Positions 36,607-59,565 are shown, counted from the stretch's first letter. The stretch: DNA of 64,000 bases from Lonicera japonica (GCA_021464415.1 CM038467.1:27955248-28019247); one strand, 5' to 3'. A program made the numbers and translations. The notes: a model not told the origin generated them from the sequence alone.

Positions 36607-37458
36607 GGGTGTTCTTAAATACACCCACATAATCTATCTTCTCACCCCACTAAAAGTCAATATTACGTCAATCTTAACCTAAAAAATAACGTAAGATTCT
36701 TTCTTCTCACCCAGTTTATGTGCTTGAAAAAATTGTCACTAATTTATCTTCTCAGTCATTTAAATTTTTTAAAATTAAAAAGATCCATTCTTTCCAACAA
36801 ATAATTCTACAATTCTAGTTCCAAAATATTTTAATAAATGATTTATTTTTATAAAAACTATTTTATTTTTTCAATTCATTAGATACAGCCGTATAGGAGA
36901 CAATAATATTATGAAGATTGAAATTTTATTATTATCTAGTGAAAACGGTCGAGAAAACTATCTTGTGTTAACTAATTAATTTTTACTTTGATCAGGTGTT
37001 TCATTTTAAACAGTTGGTCTCCTAAAAGTCTAAAACTATTATTGTTGCTAATTTTATTTTTCAAATTTACACTTTACTTCCTTTGAAATTGTCACTTATG
37101 GGGCTTGACCCTATCTCTAATTAGGAATTTTTTGAGGTCAATAATAAATTTTGTGGATGTGCAATAAAAAAATAAATTTATTATTTGACTTATAAAAAAG
37201 AGGTGGTATGTTGTTAGCATGTATAAAAAAGATGGGGTAGGTGAATGTTTTCGATAAAAAATATTTTTATGGATTTATATATGATTTTCATATTTTAGTG
37301 TTAGTGACGACGAAATTAACGTCCCAATAGTGCATTCAGTAAACCCACCCACCATTGGGGTGAATTGAAAGTTTTTTTAAAAAATAAGTGGGGTGAGAAG
37401 AAAATATTCTTTTATTAGGGTAAGAAGATGGATTATGTGGGTTTATTTAAGAACTCCC
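36607..37458. mobile_element. 852-bp non-autonomous TIR element with 8-bp target duplication
   Basis: Left end GGGTGTTCTTAAATACACCC and right end GGGTTTATTTAAGAACTCCC are inverted repeats; similarity continues for about 50 bp including a TCTTCTCACCCCAC block. TTCTTTTA flanks both ends exactly (36599-36606 and 37459-37466). Eight bases suggests hAT, but the superfamily is not proven. No transposase. Confidence 0.88.
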
Positions 37459-37466
37459 TTCTTTTA

Positions 37467-39019
37467 TTATTCTTCAATCTCCAGCTCTTTCTTTTGCAGT
37501 CCTATTGCCCTGTTGGCGTCACTTTGGAGCATCTAAAAGTTTTTTGGAAGATGAAAATGCAAATGAAGGTTGAAGATGAAGCATATAGGTACTTGAATTA
37601 TCGTTGTATTGATTTTGAAGGCGTATAAACTCATACATTTTGACATGAAGCTTGTAAACACTTTGAATTCTTAATTGTAATGTGTTTTTAGTGGAATATA
37701 AAAATTAATTGGGTTTTAATATAAAAATTTATATATTTATTTATAAGAGGGCCATAAAAATGGCCAGATTTGGCTCTGGATACTACACCATCTAAATCAC
37801 TTCTTTGAGTCAAATTTTTGATGTTGTGGTTGGGAGTTCTAATTTGAAGAGAAAAGAACACAAAGACAAAAAGTTTAGAATTTCACTCGTTTAGAAGTTT
37901 TAAAAGGAGAGAACACAAGATAAAATGAGAGATAAAAGAAAGTGAGTTTTAATGAAAATTTTCTCAACAAATGGAAAAGAAGCCGGAGAGAAACACAGTT
38001 TTTTAATGAAAACTTTTCAAATTAACTCATAAAATACGTACAAGATTTCTAAAATACATAGTGTAAGTCGCTCTAAGATTAATCGTGGGATGTAATGAAT
38101 GTATTTGCTTAGTTTCTCTAAAATTTCAAACATAAAGTTTCTAGAATCTTTGAAACATTCAATATTTTGTTTGCGACGTGAATTAAAGATTCGTTGCTAG
38201 ACAATCTACACTCATGTTTAGTCACTTTGGAGGTCTTTTGAATTTTGTTAAAATTTTCTATTCAAATTATAAATGTGCAAGTAGTTTATGTTGACATATA
38301 ATATAGCACGTGCACAAGCCGTCTAATTTATGATTTCGTGTCTGTAAGCCGTTCAAAGTTGTTGGTACTACTAGCAACTTTGAACTAGGGGTGGCATTTT
38401 ATACCATAATTACCCTACCATACTATACCATTACCAAATTGTATCGATGTTTGTTAATGGTACAATATCAATCGGTACTGTACTAAAATATTATGGTACA
38501 GTATTGGTACTGAAAATCAATACCGTTAGTATACCGTATCAAAATAATTTGTATTACCATGGTATACCCTATAGTGCCATACCAAATTGTACCAATACTA
38601 CCAAAGTACCGATCAAATATCCCACAATTAACTTCACATACATGACATAAGGGACAGCCCAAATTACATAATCTAAGTGACCTTTAGCTTTTAGTAACTT
38701 TAGGGTTTAGTAATTTACCAAGTACCATCCACGGAGCTACCCATCTCTCTCTATTTTCTCCATTCTCTCTGTTCACTATAATCTTCGTTTTCTCTTATCT
38801 ATTTCGATCGACTTCACACAACTCTCTTTATTTATTAATCTTCAGATATATGTATGTTATTTGCTTGAATATAAAAATAGTTAACTGATTTGAATTAATT
38901 ATTTAATTTGATTTTTAAAATGACACCAAAAATTCAAATTAAACCATGTTAATAAATTTAACGAGTATGTTATAATATTATACCAAATCCCCCTAACTGG
39001 GTACGTAGCCATTTTATTT
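37467..39019. other. Intergenic DNA with a TACC/GGTA-rich patch
   Basis: No gene recognised. At 38395-38600 the motifs TACC and GGTA recur many times, giving many short palindromes (for example ATGGTACAGTATTGGTACTG); this looks like a decayed internally repetitive element. Confidence 0.5.
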
Positions 39020-42000
39020 TTTCTTTTTCAATTATTATTTTCCTTAATTTATAAATTATAATGAAGTGATTGTTAATTGTTGTTGATTCAGAATCGGCAA
39101 CGGGGGAAGCAATTGGCAACAAGGTATGAATTTGAGTTGACAAACTCTAAAATATTTTCTTTTTATGCTAACATAATCAAGCCTGGAATGGAGTTTTAAT
39201 ACAAGAGAGAGTTAAAGTACGTTGGTATATATACATATAATTTATCTTGAACATATGGTTAATAGGGTAATTTTTTTTTGATTTGGTCCGGAGTCTGTTC
39301 AATCAGGCCTCTTTTGCACGAGTATAAACAAAATTGAAATATTATTTTAAAGGGAGGGTTTAAAGTCTTTTCCTTCAAAAATGTTACAAAATCTTATAGA
39401 AGTGTTTCAATCATTTTATAATTATTTTGCTATTTTTTGGATAAATATTTTGCTATTTTAAAATAAATCATATCATCTTTAAATTTACTTCATCAAAATT
39501 TTTTTAATTATAAAATTAAGTACACTATCATTAGCTTGGGCTAGTCTTTTTAAATATTGGCTCCGCTAATAATGCGTGTGAGAGGAGAGATCGAGAGGCG
39601 AGTTACGAAGGGTTAGAGCCATATTTTATACATCCTAGATTTTTTTTAGTAAATTAAAAGTGTATAAAATAATATATAGATATGATCGATGCGTTTAAAA
39701 ATGAAAAACAAAAGTTTAAGACTTTATATATCAAAATAATCGATAACTTTACGTACATATTATAGTTATATCATTGAGAAAATAATTTTATAAATTTAAT
39801 TTTTGAAAATTTTGGTGAATTTCTGTGAAATTCATTTCTAAATATCATATTTTTTAGACCTGGAACAAGACACGATAATACAACATGAAATTATAAGTTA
39901 ATGGATTAAGTTTAACAATTTTGAGTCATCTTGGTGCATGCTGACCCAAAAAAAAAATGAGTTAGGTTAATTAATATTCATTAAAATTAACAATAGATAC
40001 ATACACGTAATTTTATGTTTGTATAATATTATATGTATGGATATTATAAGTCTGTCAATATATTTAGAATGCAATTTATAACATTATATATAGTTCTATA
40101 ATTTTATAAATGTTTTTCTTTTCTTTTTTAAACAAGGAGGATGATCTAAGTTTTTTCCTTTAACTACAAATATCGAAAACTTTCCCCAAACTCCTGCCCC
40201 GTTGAAATTCTTAACTTGGGATCTCTCCCAAGTTCAAGTGGGTGTGTACATAGCAATATCTTGTCCTTGTCAAAGAAATTTGGATGTGGGTCCACTAACT
40301 TTTTTAAAAAAGAATTACGGTCACTCAAGTATAATATCTGCATATATCTAGCAAAGATTCAAATACACAAATATAATACTTCTGTGATTTCTCGGTCACA
40401 TATATACATTATCTATGATAAAAAAATCTCGATTCAAGTGTGACAAATAATGTACCTGTGATCAAGAAATCATAAATACCAAATTTCTTTAAAAAAGAAG
40501 GAACCACAAGGTTTAATAAAAAAGGAACATGGACCGCATCCAAAAAAAATTTAAGAACATAAAATGGATACTAAATTTTTGAGAACTAGGTTGTGTCAGA
40601 TTATTTATTAATATAACAAATCAGGTTTGGATATGATATTTTCATATAATAAAAAAGTCACATATTTAAACCCGAATTAATAATACCCGAAACATAATAA
40701 ACATGAGACAAATATGGTTCGAACTCGCCCATTGCCAGATCTACTCTTGTTATATATAAATGTGTTTGGATCCTACATATGAAGTCATTTAATTTGCAGA
40801 CTTATTTAGAGTGGCTCTATGCTAATCTTGAGGGAATAAAAGATATTCTAAGGTACGGACAGCGCATGTATAACAATATGGTCATCTACATCACTGAAAA
40901 TGGTAATCAATCGCTTTATATATGTTTACATTACATTTACTACTTATTTAATTCGATTCTTGTTTTTACAAAAAAATTTCAGGGTAAATTGCACTTTGCC
41001 CACCCAAACTATTTTCCAAGTAGCACTTTGCCTACAAAACTATTAATTTTAGCAATTTTTACTACAAATTATTGATTTTGTTACAGTTGACCTCAAATAG
41101 CTAATGGGGTTGAAAAATAGCCAAAATTTGAGGGCAAAATTAAAAATTTACTAAGGAAAAATTACAGTTTGCCAACCTTAACTGTAGTCCAAGTAGCACT
41201 CCACATACTAAACTATTGATTTTATCATTTTTTATTATAAACAACAAATTTTGTTACGGTTTATCCTCACATAGTTAAAAAAACAAATGGTGTCATTTGT
41301 TTTTTGGTCCATTTAAATACAGATAATAAATGGAGGAATTTGAAATGGAAGTAAATATTTGTAGGTTTTGTGGATATAGTTAGAGAAAATCATGGAGGGG
41401 TGGTGCACTGGTGCGTAGAGAAAAGGAGTTGCTGGTAACAGAGAGAGAAGGTCTCCAAGGAACTAAAGGAGGTGAGTTTATGAATTAGAGAATAAAATCA
41501 ATTTTACATATTTAATGGGTTTTGATCTGTTTTAGGAAAAAAGAGCTTAGGTTTGTTGTATAAAATTAAAGGAAATTTGAGAAAATGAGTTTAGATATGA
41601 TTCACCATTGTAGTCGTCATTAATGGATGTGACAAAATCGCCAGTAAGATAGGAAGATACAGTGTTTAGAGAGAAGAGAAGTGTGAGATGGAGATGGTGC
41701 ATAGAGAGAGAATCACCATAAAGGTCTCTGACTCTCTGTAGAGGATGATGATGTTTATTATAATTTTTATTTTATATGCCTTCAAATTCTGTCTCTTTTT
41801 TAATCATGTCAACAATTTGGGATAAATTACAACAAAATCAACAGTTTGTGATAAAAATTGCTACTTGGACAATAGTTCAAGATGGGCAAAGTGCAATTTA
41901 TATTTTCTAAATTTTCAATTTTGCCTTCAAATTCTATATGTTTTTTAATCCCATTAGTGATTTGAGATAAAGTACAAAAAAATCAGTAGTTTGTAATAAA

Positions 42001-42765
42001 AATTACTAAAATTAATAGTTTTTAGATAAAATACTACTTGAACAATAGTTCAAGTGAGTAAAGTATAATGTACCTAATTTTTTTTTATTTCACGTATAAA
42101 GTTCTACTTTCAACAAACAAATGAGTTCATATGATTTTCATCTTCGTACGACTTGTAACTGAAATATCTAATTTAAGATTCTTAGAATATATGCCCAAAA
42201 TCTTGAACGAAGGAAAGGTTATTAAGTAAATTAGTATTATTGCAAAAGCAAATTGATCTTTTGGAGAAGCAATAAATCCATCATCCTTAAAATATAATAT
42301 GCAACTCAATCAATGCATCATTTACGTAGCTCCGTAAAGGCAATATCCCTATAAAATAATTACGCCTTTTTTTTTTAGAAAAAGAAGAAATGTCTAAGTC
42401 TCTAGCTTCTTCTATTCTTCTTCCAAGTCTCTTCTTCTAAGTTCTAACGACAACAACTAAAATTTCCCAAACTCCCTGGTGAGACTCAAACATGAACTCT
42501 TAAATCCAAGCGGGTGCTTCTCCAAACTAGGACAGTCCACTTGCTGTAAAATAATTATACTTATTGTTGAAGCAATTATGAAATTTCCAATAAATTATTA
42601 TAAAAAAAATAATACTATTACAATTGTACATTAATACTTCCATACTCATATTCATAGTAAAAGAGAAAACCATTTGGTATAACATTTTATTTATTATCAA
42701 CTTACGTATTTCACTCACCGCGTGAAAGTTTCTCACTTGTTATGTGGTATAGGAGATAGATATAT
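39020..42765 (+). pseudogene. GH1 beta-glucosidase fragment: exons 10 and 11 only
   Basis: A partial duplicate of the intact GH1 gene (its region about 56120-58400). Exon 10 copy: 39092-39123 (ESATGEAIGNK, same 32-bp length). Exon 11 copy: 40800-40902 (same 103-bp length), including the nucleophile motif YITENG. Intron sequences on both sides also match, with extra DNA inserted in the middle intron, a foldback element at 40983-42079, and a similar tail to 42760 (CACTCACCGCGTGAAAGTTT). Similarity stops at the CACTA terminus at 42766. Exons 1-9, 12 and 13 are absent, so it cannot make an enzyme, although both exons remain open and spliceable. Confidence 0.85.
40983..42079. mobile_element. Foldback element with nested inverted repeats
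   Basis: The left arm from 40983 (GGTAAATTGCACTTTGCCCA, then CAAGTAGCA and AACTATTAATTTTAG blocks) is matched in reverse complement by 41895-42079 over about 170 bp. Inside, a second pair (about 41156-41275 and 41790-41905) carries a related version of the same sequence. It sits in the intron after exon 11 of the GH1 fragment. No coding sequence. Confidence 0.75.
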
Positions 42766-43480
42766 CACTATACCCTTCAGGAGTTTAGGCGATGTACCCT
42801 AATAGGGTCCGTCGCTTAAGATACATTAAGGCGACGAACATCAAGATACGTCACCTAAGTGCAACTTTAGGTGACGCACACATTTGTAAGTCACCTAAGT
42901 GCAACTTTAGGTGACGCACACGTTTGTAAGTCGCCTAAGTTCAACTTTAGGTGACGTACATTTATTGTAAGTCACCTAAGTGCAACTGTAGGTGACGCAC
43001 ACGTTTGTAAGTCCCCTAAAGTTGCACTTAGGTGACTTACAGTACAAGTACGTCACCTAAAATTGAACTTAGGCGACAAACACAATAATGTATGTCACGT
43101 TTGATCTGGTGAAAGGATGTTGTTCTTAGGCGACCTACATAAAAGAGTACGTCGCTTAAGATTTAACCTTAGGCGACGTACATTGTTAAATGTGCGTCGC
43201 GTAAAGTTTTCCCAACGGTCACATTTTTTAATTGGTGACCTGGACTTTAGGCGACGAACATTGATCAATGTACGTCGCCTAAAGTGCCACTTAGGTGACG
43301 GACTCTTAAATGTTCGTTGCCTAAGTGTCCAGTGTGCCTTTAAAACAACTGCTCCTCCTCCATTCAAGAAAATTGTGGTGAGAAGTGAGGAGAGTTAATT
43401 TTGGGCGATTTTGGTCATTCCTATCTCCTAAGGGTTCGATCGTATCTCCTACTTGATTTCAAGGTTAGTGTAATCTTTCT
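42766..43480 (+). mobile_element. CACTA (En/Spm) transposon terminus with subterminal repeats
   Basis: Starts CACTATACCCTTCAGG and is followed by about 550 bp of short motifs TAGGYGACG and its complement CGTCRCCTA in both orientations, including three adjacent units of about 40 bp near 42856-42975. CACTA start plus subterminal repeats in both orientations is the signature of an En/Spm end. After 43330 comes a pyrimidine-rich leader-like stretch with a donor-like AAG|GTTAGT near 43462, as expected upstream of a transposon gene. I do not find the other terminus, so it is truncated. Confidence 0.75.
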
Positions 43481-44363
43481 TAATGATTCTAATTTGTAGG
43501 TTTAGTGTCAAAATTTGTATATTTATGTAATGTTTAGCATTAAAATTGTATGTTTAGTATGACTATAGTATAAGTTTTTACTTATTATGAAATTATAAAT
43601 TGCTCAAAATATATAAATTCTTTCTCTCTCACGTCAGTCACTTACTGGCTCACTCTCTCACAAACTCTCACCCTTCCAAGAATATGGAAAACCCAAAAAC
43701 AACCGTGACCGAAACAATACTAGCAATTCAACAGCCCAAGATGGGGTTCAGCCAAAGATATCTTCTGTCCCCTCGTCTCCTACCTCCATTATTGACCTTA
43801 GTTTTTTTCTAATCAAAACTAATTTTGGGGTCGGGTTGATCTCATAGGTATTTGGGTTATTCAATTGAACGATCAATGCATGGGAATTAGCCTCTGTCAC
43901 ATACTAACGATTCCTGATCTTATTCTTCTTCTTATATTTGAGGTTGAGGGTGAACAGATCGAAGAGGTTTTGGATACAGAGACATACATACATATAGCTT
44001 CTTATATATTAAGGCCATTAATGGCAACAAATTTAGATTTGTGACATAGTAAGAAGGACTGTCAAAGACACTAAAATATTAATTCTCATATCTTTTTAGG
44101 TGATTTGTCAAAGACACTAAAATATTAATTCCCGAACGAAAACCTTCAGTTAAACCAAAGGTCAGTTTATGAACCACATCGGTGCGGTCACTTCTACAAT
44201 TTATCAATGCACCCAATATAAATAACCGATGGTTATTCATGTTACCATCCTTGTTTTTAGGGTACATCAAATTAAATTAGAGTCGGATATCAAAATACCT
44301 CCCATAGTTAAAGTTATTTTTCTAAAAATTAATAAGTGATTATGTATAATCTATAAGTGCCAT
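43481..44363. other. Non-coding DNA, possible rest of the CACTA element
   Basis: No recognisable transposase. A 42-residue frame from ATG 43684 (MENPKTTVTE...) has no known relatives to me. The segment 44150-44265 (TTATCAATGCACCCAAT, AAATAACC) resembles the tandem repeats downstream of the GH1 gene at 59100-59565. Confidence 0.45.
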
Positions 44364-45270
44364 TGATGGTGTAAACTAATAACCTAATTCACCCCGCCAA
44401 TCACGAGCTGACAGGTGGCCGTCTACGTTGACAACCAGACCTATCACAATGAGAGGAGCTCGAAGGAGCCCCACTCAAGTACTACGGGGAGGTCGAAGCT
44501 CCTTATGGTTTAGTATTTGGTCCCATAATTGATTTCGCACGTCAAATAAATAATCTCGAATGCCAGAACTCTTTCGACGGGATCTGGAGCTCTCTCGCAC
44601 AACCACTCTGCTATAGTGGTTCACAGAGACATGGGCAACTGCTGCCAACTCCGCCAGATGCTGCAGAACCTCCCTTGCTTTTATTAAATGCATATCAACT
44701 GCATTTAATGCATCGGAATTCATGGAGAAGCAAGGTCAAAGTTAGTGATGATCAAGGCATGATCGACTTCAGACCTACTCGAGGCACTCTCCAACACATT
44801 TTCCTCTCAGTCACATATATAGAAGAAGCATTTACTTTTCTGAAGAACCCAACAACCAGACAACAACCAAGAGTTAACTAACAGCATTAGAGAATCCAGC
44901 ATTTAAGAAGGCTACAGTGAGCAACCGAATAAGATGGAGAGAAATAGAATTATAGAGCACATATTAGAGCTCCCAACATAGGGAAATTAGAACTCGTGTG
45001 GCTTAAATATACTCTTTTTGTAATCTGGTGAAGATAGAATAGTTGGAGAGATTTTGTGAGTTTGTAATGACAATTTGGTTATATCAATACAAAACAAACC
45101 GAGCTTCTAATTCTATTCCACAGATGAGGACTAACTGATATTTTCATATAAGGTTAACCACATCAACACATATTTGACTCTCTTAACTTACTGCATTTAT
45201 TATGTTAATCATTTGATCTAATTATTTAACTGTGTGGTCCAAACTACTTTTCTAGTTTTGCGCACCAACA
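44364..45270 (+). mobile_element. Solo LTR, 907 bp, with intact 5-bp target duplication
   Basis: Begins TGATGGTGTAAAC and ends GCGCACCAACA, giving TG...CA inverted ends (TGATGGTG/CACCAACA). GCCAT flanks both sides exactly (44359-44363 and 45271-45275). A TATA-like CACATATATAGAAG near 44812 supports a promoter inside. No internal retrotransposon sequence adjoins, so it is the product of recombination between two LTRs. Superfamily unknown. Confidence 0.88.
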
Positions 45271-45275
45271 GCCAT

Positions 45276-47764
45276 TATGTAGTTCATGCGTAATCAGATA
45301 TCCACCCCTTTCCAAACGTGGTCTTAGCATTAAAGATAGCTGATGTGTTATTCTTCAAGGTGCTTCATAAAGTGATGTATTTTCCAATTAAACAACCATA
45401 ATTAATGTTTTAAGTGTACCATTTGGTTTTCAAGGTGCTTCTAAACAACATTTCAACGCCTATAATTAGTAGAGATAATTACTTGGTGACCACTAAAAAG
45501 CAATAATTAAAGATAACAACTTTATACAATAAATTTAATCAACAATTAAAATTAGTGGATTTTTTTGGCATCCACGTACATTATATAGAGATAATTAATA
45601 TGTGGCCACTACAAGCAAAATTTTCTTGATTATGCTTGCCACCCAGCACACATGTTTTAGTGAGATAATTAATGGGGTATTGAAAAAAAGGACTTGCTTG
45701 AAAAAATATTCTGCAAAAAAACCATAAATTAATATCTTTGTAAATTAAGGACCTATATTTGACCACACTCCAAAAGGAGTGCAAAGTTTAGATTTTTAAA
45801 TTGTATTTTTTGATGAAAATATGCAAAATTATGTTTGCACTACATGTTTTTAAAATATTATTATAAATACGTATTTAATTGAGAGTGCTTTAGAATAATT
45901 TTAAAAAATTACATGTTCAAAACCTATTTATTAGTAAAATGCACATAATAATTTTTTCAGAGTTATGCAAATTTAAGTTAGCACTCTTTATTTTCTAAAA
46001 AATTATGTTTGCACTACATGTTTTTTAAAATATTATTATAAATAAGTATTTAATTGAGAGTACTTTAGAATAATTTTAACAAATTACATATTCAAAACAT
46101 ATTTATTAATAAAATGTACATAATAATTTTTTTCAGAGTTATGCAAATTTAAGTTTGCACTCTTTATTTTCTAAAACATTAATATGTATTTTTGTTTATT
46201 TGATGTTGTTTAAAGTTTTATGAATGAAATATAAGAATATACTTGTTAAAAAATATAAACACATCATGTAAAATAAATTTGCATTATTTTTTTTATTGCA
46301 AAGTTAAGTTTACACTCGGTCAAAACTTTTATTTTAAAACACAATTGATAAACAAGCTCTTATTTCAAAATGATATTGATATATATCTAGGCCCTTATTT
46401 TAAAAAAAATATTATTCGTTGGTTTTTTTGCGAAAAAATATTGTCATACAAGACCTTTAATTTATCTCATTCTAGATTTAAAAAATGGCGTGACTATTGG
46501 CATTTTAGAAAAAAAAAGTAAAAACCTCTATCATTCAAAAGTGTTATTATATGTCATTTTGCAATGTTAGAATATTTTCATGGAGTGCCAATAACCACAC
46601 TCTTAAAAATAATTCAAATATTGCTAGCTTATTGGAATATAGGGCTTTGCCTTCCCACCAACTATCTATTGCAAGAAATTTGGATTGACAGCAAAATTTG
46701 CGAAGATTCATACAACCACTAGCTAATTAAGATATGGGGTATATATGTCTACTTATCCTCCAATTATATTTGAGAACTACCAAAAATTAGTAGTACGTGA
46801 TACTTTTGAGGCCTCCTGTGATAAAAGGTCACAAAATAGTATTCCACTTTGAATTCATTTTTTTACCAAGATTGATTTAGACCTAACTAATAATAAAAAA
46901 TGTAATTTTTTTATTTATCGTGAGATGTAACACATTAATAATGTTCTTCCCTTGCCCCTTAACTATTAATTATTAAAAAAAATTGAGATGCCATGGAGGG
47001 AGTATTTTGTCAACTTTAGTCACAATTTCTAAATGCAAAGAAAGTGATAATTTGACAAAATTTAATCTGTTTAAGGCTTGTGATCGATTTATCACAATAT
47101 CAAGTGACAATATTCCAGACTAGAACATGCAGTGATCAATCAGTTCTAAACCATATCCACATTTAGTATAGAAATATAGTACTCCACAGGAGTACGTATT
47201 CCATATTGACTAAATGAGACCGGCACAGTAAAACAAGTCATACTAACAAAATTAATATCATCAACTAGTGTGTATCGGGCTGGGATCACTAATTCATCTG
47301 TTCAAACATATATATATATATATACACGTGAATATGCATCGATCAGAAACTCAAAATCACGCGATAAATAATATGAATCCATTATATACAACAAACATGC
47401 ACTTTAAATATCGATGAAAAAAATAATCAAAAATATTTGGCATCTTTCTTGAAACGATATTATGGTACAACCGTACAACTGATTGAACCAATTAAAAGTC
47501 AGATAAAATAACACCAAATTAATTAATTACTCTAAATCATGCCAATGACTCTTCCATAATATGCATTCCCACTACAAATTGTTCAATCAATGACGAAGTA
47601 TCTATAATGAAAATGATTTTCATCACAAGATGTTCACTTTTATTGGCGAGGAAGTATTTTTAACCAAACATATTTTATTTTAATAGAATGTGTATATATA
47701 TATATATATATATTCCTTCAATTCATTGTTGGGTTTTGTCATCTAATTAATGCAGTCTTTTAAT
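45276..47764. other. Intergenic DNA, no gene recognised
   Basis: AT-rich. Apart from the tandem duplication at 45827-46178 and a TA run near 47312, nothing distinct is visible. Short open frames have no family features. Confidence 0.5.
45827..46178. repeat. Tandem duplication, two copies of about 174 bp
   Basis: AATTATGTTTGCACTACATG at 45827 recurs at 46001, and the following sequence (GTATTTAATTGAGAGT, CTTTAGAATAATTTTAA, CAGAGTTATGCAAATTTAAG) recurs in register with few mismatches. Confidence 0.9.
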
Positions 47765-48066
47765 GACTAAAGTTAGCATTCATCACAAGTTTTGATAGCC
47801 AAGAGATTGGTGACAAAATTCAGAGTTTCGTCACTCAAGGGTATTTCTCTAAAGTGGCCCAAAATTTTAGTGATGTAAGAGTTTTCACTTCCAAAAGCCT
47901 CTTGTAACAAAAATCATTTGTTTTTGTCACTTGAGACTTTTATGATGTAATCCATGTGACCACGTTGCATGTGACAAAACATTTTGTCACTAAATGTGAT
48001 TTATGACGTAAAATATAATTTTAAGGACAAAAAAATTATGTCATAAAATAGTTATTTGCTTTAGTG
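47765..48066. mobile_element. Small CACTA-like non-autonomous element upstream of the GH1 gene
   Basis: The right end read on the minus strand is CACTAAAGCAAATAACTA; the left end is GACTAAAGTTAGCATT, an imperfect inverted match. Between them, short motifs such as GTGACAAAA, TTTGTCAC and GTCACT recur in both orientations, as in CACTA subterminal regions. No three-base target duplication is evident. It ends about 190 bp before the GH1 TATA-like box. Confidence 0.55.
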
Positions 48067-48256
48067 TCCCTTGCATGCAAGTGGTGCAATATATTATAAG
48101 TCCTCACACTATAACAAGTTTGTTACACTGTATTATTATTACTATTATGGTAGCAAATGAATATATATAAATATTTTTTTTCCACTAAATATCTCCCCTT
48201 AATTTCTTAATATTATCTATGGTTTTTTTTCAAATTACCACCCTAGCCAACTTTCC

Positions 48257-48263
48257 TATAAAG
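48257..48263 (+). promoter_or_regulatory. TATA-like box of the GH1 gene
   Basis: TATAAAG lies 33 bases before the start codon. A transcription start at the usual distance would leave a very short leader, so the true start may be driven from further upstream; the assignment is tentative. Confidence 0.4.
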
Positions 48264-48295
48264 GGGGTTGAGTTTAGGAGGTAGAAGCACATCCC

Positions 48296-58882
<10,587 letters not shown>

Positions 58883-58915
58883 AATCCCAAATGTATGATA
58901 GGTACAATAATGCTA

Positions 58916-59060
58916 GACTGCTTAAGTACTACACTGTGTAACAGTGACTATATTTGCAATAAATAAGGCAATGAACATTGCATGTACAATATAAACTGCT
59001 TGAGTAACATACACTGTCTAACAGTGACTGTAAATCTATATTAGCAATAAACAAATAAAT
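58916..59060 (+). repeat. Tandemly duplicated GH1 3' end with two poly(A) signals
   Basis: The block CTGCTTAAGTACTACACTG ... AACAGTGACT ... GCAATAAATAA recurs about 78 bp later as CTGCTTGAGTAACATACACT ... AACAGTGACT ... GCAATAAACAAATAAA. The first copy holds AATAAA at 58958-58963, 76 bases after the stop codon. Either copy could direct cleavage. Confidence 0.75.
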
Positions 59061-59099
59061 GAACTCCACTTGTTATTATGTACTCTACCTTGCATGTAC

Positions 59100-59565
59100 C
59101 TTCTATTTGAATGAAATTTTTAGTTGTGCAAGAAAATATTCTTATAGATTATTCATACCATGTGCTTTGATAAATTGTTATACATTATACATTTTGAACG
59201 TGTAACTTATCAATGCACCCAATGCAAATAACGTTTGAAGCATAGTGGATATATTCTATGATTTTTGAAGAAAACTTCAGTTTTAGAAGAAAATATTCTT
59301 ACCTGCCCTAAGTGCATTGATAAGTTGTATGTTTTGGTACATTGTACATTTTGAAAATACAACGTATCAAAAGACTAAGTGCGAATAAGTGAATAACCAG
59401 TTATTCATACTAGGTGTAAGTTTTATTTTTAAAGGAAACTTTTAGTTGTGGTCCTTGTGGAAGAAAATATGCTTACCGATTATTCATACAAGGTACACCG
59501 ATAAGGTGTACATCTTGATACATCATACATTTTGAATATACAACTTATCAACGCACACGCATCCA
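59100..59565. repeat. Three imperfect tandem repeats of about 150 bp
   Basis: Units near 59112-59260, 59270-59420 and 59430-59565 share GAAGAAAATATTCTTA or GAAAATATGCTTA, a TTATTCATAC block, GATAAGKTGTA, TACATTTTGAA and AACTTATCAA. A single diverged copy lies near 44150-44265. 59566-60280 otherwise shows nothing recognisable. Confidence 0.7.

Noticed and set aside
40700..40745. GGTTCGAACTCG resembling a tRNA T-arm
   Set aside because: No acceptor stem or anticodon arm can be formed around it; a similar sequence occurs in the matching intron of the intact GH1 gene.
42851..42975. Regularly spaced repeats that could suggest a CRISPR-like array
   Set aside because: Eukaryotic context, repeats in both orientations, and a CACTA start identify a transposon end.
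43684..43812. Short ATG frame MENPKTTVTE and onward
   Set aside because: Only 42 codons, no known relatives, and it may just be part of the CACTA element; not called as a gene.
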